Shown: positions 1 through 11,700 of the stretch, piece after piece
Position numbering within the stretch: the first letter of the stretch is position 1
How the letters are laid out: the number at the start of each line of letters is the position of its first letter
Assembly (NCBI GenBank): GCA_035771175.1
Contig: CM069610.1
Location: 24,704,501-24,768,500, forward strand
From: Paratinospora sagittata
Taxonomy: Eukaryota; Streptophyta; Magnoliopsida; Ranunculales; Menispermaceae
Reading direction: 5' to 3'
DNA length: 64,000 nucleotides
Translations under genes and position numbers: made by a program
The notes under the pieces: generated by a model
Database searches by the model: none
What the model saw: the letters and a program-made list of their open reading frames with translations, nothing else
What the model was told of the DNA's origin: nothing

Positions 1-1037
1 TTACTAAAAATGAAAAGATCACGGCAACTGCTTTATAGCGAAGTATCAAAGGGGATAGCGCGGTATAGACAATTTTTCAGAAAAACAAATGGTTTGTTAT
101 AGAACCCCATCAGCGTGCTATCAAAACTGATAGTGCGCTAGTGCCTTCAGGAAAATTTTGGCAAATTGCTGGATAGCGTTTTTGTAAGATTAATATTTTG
201 ACACTCAAGAACCATTCCATTAACTCAAAACATATTGTATAAGATTAAAAACTTTTAAATAATTCAAAACTCATTGAAATTATGATTAAAACCTTTCGGA
301 AAACATTTTTTCAAAATGAAATATTATATCGAAGTGATTTTGAAGACTTTGCAGATTTCAGAGTTTTAGTGATGAGATTGATCGAGAGGTTACCCTACAC
401 ACCAAAGATCAAACTAATGCCTTACTTAGGCATGAGATATGTCTTCGTTCTTTTAGGTTGATCTTTGTAGACTTCGAAAGCTATTGTTCAATGTGTTCTT
501 GATGCAAGACAATTGATGTTTTCTTTTTTGTTGTGTTATCTTACCGAGACCACTTCATATACTTACAACTTAAAAAAATGGATAGCCTCTGCAAATCTAA
601 GCACAAAAGGGATAAAATGAAGAACCTGCTGATCAACGACGTTATCATCAAGACAGATTGCAATTTTGATTCTATTCGAAGCTTGTTTTGACAAATGCAA
701 GAATCAATACTTTCTTCTCTTGAAAAACTCTTTGGAAAGGTCAATCTAACTTGCAAAAATCGTGTGTGTTGTATTTTTGGAAATCAGAGAATGAGTGTTT
801 TATAAAACTAGAAGTTGCGGGTTAAAGGGCAAGAGAGTACAAAATGATTTGAATTCAAAACATTGTATAATCTAAAGTTGTTTTGGGCGTGCGAGTCAAT
901 GGGAATCATCTAGGTCTTAGTAGAGAATATTTCAATTAAGATAACCTGGAGAAACTGTATAAGGAATAGAAAAATCGAGCAAGCAGAAGTGCCCACATTT
1001 TTCTCGTTAGAAATATCAGATTTTTTTCTCAGACGTG

Positions 1038-1323
1038 GATAGCGTGCTATTGGGTTGTGTATCATGTTCTCAATTGACAGATAGCAGGCTATAGCAGATC
1101 GATATATACAAACCCGAGAGCTCGTGGTTTACGGACTTTCCGATAGCGTGTTATCGAGGCCTATAGCGCGCTATTGCCCATTTTACTAAAAATGGAAAGA
1201 TCACGACAACCGCTTTAGAGCGAAGTATAAAAGGTATAGCGCGGTATAGACAATTTTTCAGAAAAACAAATGTTTTGTTATAGAACCCTATCAGCGTGCT
1301 ATCAACACTGATAGTGCGCTAGT
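1038..1323. repeat. Cluster of seven 14-bp dyad motifs in each satellite monomer (representative copy)
   Basis: Seven related near-palindromes lie in 286 bp: GATAGCGTGCTATT (1038), GATAGCAGGCTATA (1080), GATAGCGTGTTATC (1142), TATAGCGCGCTATT (1162), TATAGCGCGGTATA (1235), ATCAGCGTGCTATC (about 1290) and GATAGTGCGCTAGT (1310). Two pairs are spaced by exactly 20 bp (1142/1162 and 1290/1310). The same cluster recurs in every monomer of the array at the same phase. The motif centre is GCGCGC or GCGYGC flanked by ATA and TAT arms. It could form small hairpins or be a repeated protein-binding site; I do not recognise it as a named box. Confidence 0.8.
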
Positions 1324-1718
1324 GCCTTCAGGAAAATTTTGGCAAATTGCTGGATAGCCTTATTTTTGTAAAATTAATAGTTTGACACTCAAGAACCATT
1401 CCATTCACTCAAAACATATTGTATAAGATTAAAAACTTTTAAATAATTCAAAACTCATTGAAATTATGTTTAAAACCTTTCGGAAAACATTTTTTCAAAA
1501 TGAAATACTATATCGAAGTGATTTTGAAGACTTTGCAGATTTTAGAGTTTTAGTGCTGAGGTTGATCGAGAGGTTACCCTACACACCAAAGATCAAACTA
1601 ATGCCTTACTTAGGCATGAGATATGTCTTTGTTCTTTTAGCTTGATCTTTGTCGACTTCGAAAGCTATTGTTCGATGTGTTCTTGATGCAAGACAATTGA
1701 TGCGTTCTTTTTTGTTGA

Positions 1719-4700
1719 GTTATCTTACCGAGACCACTTCATATACTTACAACTTAAAACAATGGATAGCCTCTGCAAATCTAAGCACAAAAGGGATAAA
1801 ATGAAGAACCTGCTGATCAACGACGTTATCATCAAGACAGATTGCAATTTTGATTCTATTCGAAGCTTGTTTTGACAAATGCAAGAATCAATACTTTCTT
1901 CTCATGAAAAACTCTTTGGAAAGCTCAATCTAACTTGCAAAAATCGTGTGTGTTATATTTTTGGAAATCAGAGAATGAGTGTTTTATAAAATTAGAAGTT
2001 GCGGGTTAAAGGGCAAGAGAGTACAAAATGATTTGAATTCAAAACATTGTATAATCTAAAGTTTTTTTGGGCGTGCGAGACAATGGGAATCATCTAGGTC
2101 TTAGTAGAGAATATTTCAATTAAGATAACCTGGAGAAACTGTATAAGGAATAGAAAAATCGAGCAAGCAGAAGTGCCCACATTTTTCTCGTTAGAAATAT
2201 CAGATTTTTTTCTCAGACGTGGATAGCGTGCTATTGGGTTGTGTATAATGTTCTCATTTTACAAATAGCAGGCTATAGCATATCGATATACACAAACCCG
2301 AGAGCTCGAGTTTTACGGACTTTCCGATAGCGTGTTATCGAGGCCTATAGCGCGCTATTGCCCGTTTTACTAAAAATGAAAAGATCACGGCAACTGCTTT
2401 ATAGCGAAGTATCAAAGGGGATAGCGCGGTATAGACAATTTTTCAGAAAAACAAATGGTTTGTTATAGAACCCCATCAGCGTGCTATCAACACTGATAGT
2501 GCGCTAGTGCCTTCAGGAAAATTTTGGCAAATTGCTGGATAGCCTTATTTTTGTAAAATTAATATTTTGACACTCAAGAACCATTCCATTAACTCAAAAC
2601 ATATTGTATAAGATTAAAAACTTTTAAATAATTCAAAACTCATTGAAATTATGATTAAAACCTTTCAGAAAACATTTTTTCAAAATGAAATACTATATCG
2701 AAGTGATTTTGAAGACTTTGCAGATTTCAGAGTTTTAGTGCTGATATTGAACGAGAGGTTACCCTACACACCAAAGATCAAACTAATGCCTTACTTAGGC
2801 ATGAGATATGTCTTCGTTCTTTTAGCTTGATCTTTGTAGGCCTCAAAAGCTATTGTTTGATGTGTTCTTGATGCAAGACAATTGATGTGTTCTTTTTTGT
2901 TGTGTTATCTTACCGAGACCACTTCATATACTTACAACTTAAAAAAATGGATAGCCTCTGCAAATCTAAGCACAAAAGGGATAAAATGAAGAACCTGCTG
3001 ATCAACGACGTTATCATCAAGACAGATTGCAATTTTGATTCTATTCGAAGCTTGTTTTGACAAATGCAAGAATCAATACTTTCTTCTCTTGAAAAACTCT
3101 TTGGAAAGCTCAATCTAACTTGCAAAAATCGTTTGTGTTGTATTTTTGAAAATCAGAGAATGAGTGTTTTATAAAATTAGAAGTTGCGGGTTAAACGGCA
3201 AGAGAGTACAAAATGATTTGAATTCAAAACATTGTTTAATCTAAAGTTGTTTTGGGCGTGCGAGACAATGGGAATCATCTAGGTGTTAGTAGAGAATATT
3301 TCAATTAAGATAACCAGGAGAAGTTGTATAAGGAATAGAAAAATCGAGCAAGCAGAAGTGCCCACATTTGTTTCCTTAGAAATATCAGATTTTTTTCTCA
3401 GACGTGGATACCGTGCTATTAGGTTGTGTATCATGTTCTCAATTGACAGATAGCAGGCTATAGCAGATCGATATACACAAACCCGAGAGCTCGAGTTTTA
3501 CGGACTTTCCGATAGGGTGTTATCGAGGCCTATATCGCGCTATTGCCCATTTTACTAAAAATGGAAAGATCACGGCAACAGCTTTATAGCGAAGTATCAA
3601 AGGGGATAGCGCGGTATAGACAATTTTTCAGAAAAACAAATGTTTTGTTATAGAATCCCATCAGCGTGCTATCAACACTGATAGTGCGCTAGTGCCTTCA
3701 GGAAAATTTTGGCAAATTGCTGGATAGCCTTATTTTTGTAAAATTAATATTTTGACACTCAAGAACCATTCCATTAACTCAAAACATATTCTATAAGATT
3801 AAAAACTTTTAAATAATTCAAAACTCATTGAAATTATGATTAAAACCTTTCAGAAAACATTTTTTCAAAATGAAATACTATATCGAAGTGATTTTGAAGA
3901 CTTTGTAGATTTCAGAGTTTTAGTGATGAGATTGATCGAGAGGTTACCCTACACACCAAAGATCAAACTAATGCCTTACTTAGGCATGAGATATGTCTTC
4001 GTTCTTTTAGGTTGATCTTTGTAGACTTCGAAAGCTATTGTTCAATGTGTTCTTGATGCAAGACAATTGATGTTTTCTTTTTTGTTGTGTTATCTTACCG
4101 AGACCACTTCATATACTTACAACTTAAAAAAATGGATAGCCTCTGCAAATCTAAGCACAAAAGGGAGAAAATGAAGAACCTGCTGATCAACGACGTTATC
4201 ATCAAGACAGATTGCAATTTTGATTCTATTCGAAGCTTGTTTTGACAAATGCAAGAATCAATACTTTCTTCTCGTGAAAAACTCTTTGGAAAGCTCAATC
4301 TAACTTGCAAAAATCGTGTGTGTTGTATTTTTGAAAATCAGAGAATGAGTGTTTTATAAAATTAGAAGTTGCGGGTTAAAGGGCAAGAGAGTACAAAACG
4401 ATTTGAATTCAAAACATTGTATAATCTAAAGTTGTTTTGGGCGTACGAGACAATGGGAATCATCTAGGTCTTAGTAGAGAATATTTCAATTAAGATAACC
4501 TGGAGAAACTGTATAAGGAATAGAAAAATCGAGCAAGCAGAAGTGCCCACATTTTTCTCGTTAGAAATATCAGATTTTTTTCTCAGACGTGGATAGCGTG
4601 CTATTGGGTTGTGTATCATGTTCTCATTTTACAGATAGCAGGCTATAGCATATCGATATACACAAACCCGAGAGCTCGAGTTTTATGGACTTTCCGATAG

Positions 4701-7700
4701 CGTGTTATCGAGGCCTATAGCGCGCTATTGCCCGTTTTACTAAAAATGAAAAGATCACGGCAACTGCTTTATAGCGAAGTATCAAAGGGGATAGCGCGGT
4801 ATAGAAAATTTTTCAGAAAAACAAATGTCTTGTTATAGAACCCTATCAGCGTGCTATCAACACTGATGGTGCGCTAGTGCCTTCAGGAAAATTTTGGCAA
4901 ATTGCTGGATAGCCTTATTTTTGTAAAATTAATATTTTGACACTCAAGAACCATTCCACTAACTCAAAACATATTGTATAAGATTAAAAACTTTTAAATA
5001 ATTCAAAACTCATTTAAATTATGATTAAAACCTTTCGGAAAACATTTTTTCAAAATGAAATACTATATCGAAGTGATTTTGAAGACTTTGCAGATTTCAG
5101 AGTTTTAGTGATGAGATTGATCGAGAGGTTACCCTACAGACCAAAGATCAAACTAATGCCTTACTTAGGCATGAGATATGTCTTCGTTCTTTTAGCTTGA
5201 TCTTTGTAGGCCTCAAAAGCTATTGTTTGATGTGTTCTTGATGCAAGACAATTGATGTGTTCTTTTTTGTTGTGTTATCTTACCGAGACCACTTCATATA
5301 CTTACAACTTAAAACAATGGATAGCCTCTGCAAATCTAAGCACAAAAGGGATAAAATGAAGAACCTGCTGATCAACGACGTTATCATCAAGACAGATTGC
5401 AATTTTGATTCTATTCGAAGCTTGTTTTGACAAATGCAAGAATCAATACTTTCTTCTCATGAAAAACTCTTTGGAAAGCTCAATCTAACTTGCAAAAATC
5501 GTGTGTGTTATATTTTTGGAAATCAGAGAATGAGTGTTTTATAAAATTAGAAGTTGCGGGTTAAAGGGCAAGAGAGTACAAAATGATTTGAATTCAAAAC
5601 ATTGTATAATCTAAAGTTTTTTTGGGCGTGCGAGACAATGGGAATCATCTAGGTCTTAGTAGAGAATATTTCAATTAAGATAACCTGGAGAAACTGTATA
5701 AGGAATAGAAAAATCGAGCAAGCAGAAGTGCCCACATTTTTCTCGTTAGAAATATCAGATTTTTTTCTCAGACGTGGATAGCGTGCTATTGGGTTGTGTA
5801 TAATGTTCTCATTTTACAAATAGCAGGCTATAGCATATCGATATACACAAACCCGAGAGCTCGAGTTTTACGGACTTTCCGATAGCGTGTTATCGAGGCC
5901 TATAGCGCGCTATTGCCCGTTTTACTAAAAATGAAAAGATCACGGCAACTGCTTTATAGCGAAGTATCAAAGGGGATAGCGCGGTATAGACAATTTTTCA
6001 GAAAAACAAATGGTTTGTTATAGAACCCCATCAGCGTGCTATCAACACTGATAGTGCGCTAGTGCCTTCAGGAAAATTTTGGGAAATTGCTGGATAGCCT
6101 TATTTTTGTAAAATTAATATTTTGACACTCAAGAACCATTCCATTAACTCAAAACATATTGTATAAGATTAAAAACTTTTAAATAATTCAAAACTCATTG
6201 AAATTATGATTAAAACCTTTCAGAAAACATTTTTTCAAAATGAAATACTATATCGAAGTGATTTTGAAGACTTTGCAGATTTCAGAGTTTTAGTGCTGAT
6301 ATTGAACGAGAGGTTACCCTACACACCAAAGATCAAACTAATGCCTTACTTAGGCATGAGATATGTCTTCGTTCTTTTAGCTTGATCTTTGTAGGCCTCA
6401 AAAGCTATTGTTTGATGTGTTCTTGATGCAAGACAATTGATGTGTTCTTTTTTGTTGTGTTATCTTACCGAGACCACTTCATATACTTACAACTTAAAAA
6501 AATGGATAGCCTCTGCAAATCTAAGCACAAAAGGGATAAAATGAAGAACCTGCTGATCAACGACGTTATCATCAAGACAGATTGCAATTTTGATTCTATT
6601 CGAAGCTTGTTTTGACAAATGCAAGAATCAATACTTTCTTCTCTTGAAAAACTCTTTGGAAAGCTCAATCTAACTTGCAAAAATCGTTTGTGTTGTATTT
6701 TTGAAAATCAGAGAATGAGTGTTTTATAAAATTAGAAGTTGCGGGTTAAACGGCAAGAGAGTACAAAATGATTTGAATTCAAAACATTGTTTAATCTAAA
6801 GTTGTTTTGGGCGTGCGAGACAATGGGAATCATCTAGGTGTTAGTAGAGAATATTTCAATTAAGATAACCAGGAGAAGTTGTATAAGGAATAGAAAAATC
6901 GAGCAAGCAGAAGTGCCCACATTTGTTTCCTTAGAAATATCAGATTTTTTTCTCAGACGTGGATACCGTGCTATTAGGTTGTGTATCATGTTCTCAATTG
7001 ACAGATAGCAGGCTATAGCAGATCGATATACACAAACCCGAGAGCTCGAGTTTTACGGACTTTCCGATAGGGTGTTATCGAGGCCTATATCGCGCTATTG
7101 CCCATTTTACTAAAAATGGAAAGATCACGACAACAGCTTTATAGCGAAGTATCAAAGGGGATAGCGCGGTATAGACAATTTTTCAGAAAAACAAATGTTT
7201 TGTTATAGAATCCCATCAGCGTGCTATCAACACTGATAGTGCGCTAGTGCCTTCAGGAAAATTTTGGCAAATTGCTGGATAGCCTTATTTTTGTAAAATT
7301 AATATTTTGACACTCAAGAACCATTCCATTAACTCAAAACATATTCTATAAGATTAAAAACTTTTAAATAATTCAAAACTCATTGAAATTATGATTAAAA
7401 CCTTTCAGAAAACATTTTTTCAAAATGAAATACTATATCGAAGTGATTTTGAAGACTTTGTAGATTTCAGAGTTTTAGTGATGAGATTGATCGAGAGGTT
7501 ACCCTACACACCAAAGATCAAACTAATGCCTTACTTAGGCATGAGATATGTCTTCGTTCTTTTAGGTTGATCTTTGTAGACTTCGAAAGCTATTGTTCAA
7601 TGTGTTCTTGATGCAAGACAATTTATGTTTTCTTTTTTGTTGTGTTATCTTACCGAGACCACTTCATATACTTACAACTTAAAAAAATGGATAGCCTCTG

Positions 7701-8764
7701 CAAATCTAAGCACAAAAGGGAGAAAATGAAGAACCTGCTGATCAACGACGTTATCATCAAGACAGATTGCAATTTTGATTCTATTCGAAGCTTGTTTTGA
7801 CAAATGCAAGAATCAATACTTTCTTCTCGTGAAAAACTCTTTGGAAAGCTCAATCTAACTTGCAAAAATCGTGTGTGTTGTATTTTTGAAAATCAGAGAA
7901 TGAGTGTTTTATAAAATTAGAAGTTGCGGGTTAAAGGGCAAGAGAGTACAAAACGATTTGAATTCAAAACATTGTATAATCTAAAGTTGTTTTGGGCGTA
8001 CGAGACAATGGGAATCATCTAGGTCTTAGTAGAGAATATTTCAATTAAGATAACCTGGAGAAACTGTATAAGGAATAGAAAAATCGAGCAAGCAGAAGTG
8101 CCCACATTTTTCTCGTTAGAAATATCAGATTTTTTTCTCAGACGTGGATAGCGTGCTATTGGGTTGTGTATCATGTTCTCATTTTACAGATAGCAGGCTA
8201 TAGCATATCGATATACACAAACCCGAGAGCTCGAGTTTTATGGACTTTCCGATAGCGTGTTATCGAGGCCTATAGCGCGCTATTGCCCGTTTTACTAAAA
8301 ATGAAAAGATCACGGCAACTGCTTTATAGCGAAGTATCAAAGGGGATAGCGCGGTATAGAAAATTTTTCAGAAAAACAAATGTCTTGTTATAGAACCCTA
8401 TCAGCGTGCTATCAACACTGATGGTGCGCTAGTGCCTTCAGGAAAATTTTGGCAAATTGCTGGATAGCCTTATTTTTGTAAAATTAATATTTTGACACTC
8501 AAGAACCATTCCACTAACTCAAAACATATTGTATAAGATTAAAAACTTTTAAATAATTCAAAACTCATTTAAATTATGATTAAAACCTTTCGGAAAACAT
8601 TTTTTCAAAATGAAATACTATATCGAAGTGATTTTGAAGACTTTGCAGATTTCAGAGTTTTAGTGATGAGATTGATCGAGAGGTTACCCTACAGACCAAA
8701 GATCAAACTAATGCCTTACTTAGGCATGAGATATGTCTTCGTTCTTTTAGCTTGATCTTTGTAG
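1719..8764. repeat. 3555-bp tandem duplication of three satellite monomers
   Basis: Bases 1719-5209 match 5274-8764 at a constant offset of 3555 bp, which is three monomers of 1185 bp. By eye I found only three differences: 2528 C versus 6083 G, 3575 G versus 7130 A, and 4069 G versus 7624 T. Monomers within one unit differ at many more sites, so this is a recent segmental duplication and not simple monomer similarity. Just outside the match, 1718 differs from 5273, and 5210 differs from 8765. The 5206-5273 segment instead resembles 2835-2903, as expected if misaligned monomers exchanged at that point. Confidence 0.9.
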
Positions 8765-11700
8765 ACTTCGAAAGCTATTGTTCAATGTGTTCTTGATGCA
8801 AGACAATTGATGTGTTCTTTTTTGTTGTGTTATCTTACCGAGACCACTTCATATACTTACAACTTAAAAAAATGGATAGCCTCTGCAAATCTAAGCACAA
8901 AAGGGATAAAATGAAGAACCTGTTGATCAACGACGTTATCATTAAGACAAATTGCAATTTTGATTCTATTCGAAGCTTGTTTTGACAAATGCAAGAATCA
9001 ATACTTTCTTCTCTTGAAAAACTCTTTGGAAAGGTCAATCTAACTTGCAAAAATCGTGTGTGTTGTATTTTTGAAAATCAGAGATTGAGTGTTTTATAAA
9101 ATTAGAAGTTGCGGGTCAAAGGGCAAGAGAGTACAAAATGATTTGAATTCAAAACATTGTTTAATCTAAAGTTGTTTTGGGCGTGCGAGACAATGGGAAT
9201 CATCTAGGTGTTAGTAGAGAATATTTCAATTAAGATAACGTGGAGAAATTGTATAAGGAATAGAAAAATCGAGCAAGTAGAAGTGCCCACATTTTTCTCG
9301 TTAGAAATATCATATTTTTTTCTCAGACGTGGATAGCGTGCTATTGTGTTGTGTATCATGTTCTCATTTTACAGATAGCAGGCTATAGCAGATCGATATA
9401 CACAAACCCGAGAGCTCGAGTTTTACGGACTTTCCGATAGGGTGTTATCGAGGCCTATAGCGCGCTATTGCCCATTTTACTAAAAATGGAAAGATCGCGG
9501 CAACTGCTTTATTGCGAAGTATCAAAGGGGATAACGCGGTATAGACAATTTTTCAGAAAAACAAATGTTTTGTTATAGAACCCTATCAGCGTGCTATCAA
9601 CACTGATAGTGCGCTAGTGCCTTCAGGAAAATTTTGGCAAATTGCTGGATAGCCTTATTTTTGTAAAAATTAATATTTTGACACTCAAGAACCATTCCAT
9701 TAACTCAAAACATATTGTATAAGATTAAAAACTTTTAAATAATTCAAATCTCATTGAAATTATGATTAAAACCTTTCGGAAAACATTTTTTCAAAATGAA
9801 ATACTATATCGAAGTGATTTTGAAGACTTTGCAGATTTCAGAGTTTTAGTGCTGAGATTGATCGAGAGGTTACCCTACACACCAAAGATCAAACTAATGC
9901 CTTACTTTGGCATGAGATATGTCTTCGTTCTTTTAGCTTGATCTTTGTAGACTTCGAAAGCTATTGTTCAATGTGTTATTGATGGAAGACAATTGATGTG
10001 TTCTTTTTTGTTGTGTTATCTTACCGAGACCACTTCATATACTTACAACTTAAAACAATGGATAGCCTCTGCAAATCTAAGCACAAAAGGGATAAAATGA
10101 AGAACTTGCTAATCAACGACGTTATCATCAAGACAGATTGCAATTTTGATTCTATTCGAAGCTTGTTTTGACAAATGCAAGAATCAATACTTTCTTCTCT
10201 TGAAAAACTCTTTGGAAAGCTCAATCTAACTTGCAAAAATCGTGGGTGTTGTATTTTTGAAAATCAGAGATTGAGTGTTTTATAAAATAAGAAGTTGCGG
10301 GTCAAAGGGCAAGAGAGTACAAAGTGATTTGAATTCAAAACATTGTTTAATCTAAAGTTGTTTTGGGCGTGCGAGACAATGGGAATCATCTAGGTGTTAG
10401 TACAAAATATTTCAATTAAGATAACCTGGAGAAACTGTATAAGGAATAGAAAAATCGAGCAAGCAGAAGTGCCCACATTTTTCTCGTTAGAAATATCAGA
10501 TTTTTTTCTCAGACATGGATAGCGTGCTATTGGGTTGTGTATCATGTTCTCAATTGACAGATAGCAGGCTATAGCAGATCGATATACACAAACCCGAGAG
10601 CTCGAGTTTTACGGAATTTCCGATAGCGTGTTATCGAGGCCTATGGCGCGCTATTGCCCATTTTACTAAAAATGGAAAGATCACGACAACTGCTTTATAG
10701 CGAAGTACCAAAGGGGATAGCGCGGTATAGACAATTTTTCAGAAAAACAAATGTTTTGTTATAGAACCCTATTAGCGTGCTATCAACACTGATAGTGCGG
10801 TAGTGCCTTCAGGAAAATTTTGGCAAATTGCTGGATAGCCTTATTTTTGTAAAATTAATATTTTGACACTCAAGAACCATTCCATTAACTCAAAACATAT
10901 TGTATAAGATTAAAAACTTTTAAATAATTCAAAACTCATTGAAATTATGATTAAAACCTTTCGGAAAACATTTTTTCAAAAATGAAATACTATATCGAAG
11001 TGATTTTGAAGACTTTACAGATTTCAGTGTTTTAGTGCTGAGATTGACCGAGAGGTTACCCTACACACCAAAGAACAAACTAATGCCTTACTTAGGCATG
11101 CGATATGTCTTCGTTCTTTTAGCTTGATCTTTGTAGACTTCGAAAGCTATTGTTTAATGTGTTCTTGATGCAAGACAATTGATGTGTTCTTTTTTGTTGT
11201 GTTATCTTACCGAGACCACTTCATATATACTTACAACTTAAAACAATGGATAAAATGAAGGACTTGCTGATCAACGACGTTATCATCAAGGCAGATTGCA
11301 ATTTTGATTCTATTCGAAACTTGTTTTGACAAATGCAAGAATCAGTACTTTTTTCTCTTGAAAAACTCTTTGGAAAGCTCAATCTAACTTGCAAAAATCG
11401 TGTGTGTTGTATTTTTGAAAATCAGAGAATGAGTGTTTTATAAAATTAGAAGTTGCGGGGTAAAGGGCAAGAGAGTACAAAATGATTTGAATTCAAAACA
11501 TTGTTTAATCTAAAGTTGTTTTGGGCGTGCGAGACAATGGGAATCATCTAGGTGTCAGAAGAGAATATTTCAATTAAGATAACATGGAGAAATTGTATAA
11601 GGAATAGAAAAATCGAGCAAGCAGAAGTGCCCACATTCTTCTAGTTAGAAATATCAGATTTTTTTCTCAGACGTGGATAGCGTGCTATTGGGTTGTGTAT

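Noticed and set aside
541..756. Minus-strand 71-codon open frame recurring in most monomers
   Set aside because: It recurs because the satellite recurs. No protein family is recognisable, there is no promoter evidence, and the 30-bp deletion and single-base changes break or shorten it in many copies. Conservation equals that of the flanks as far as I can see.
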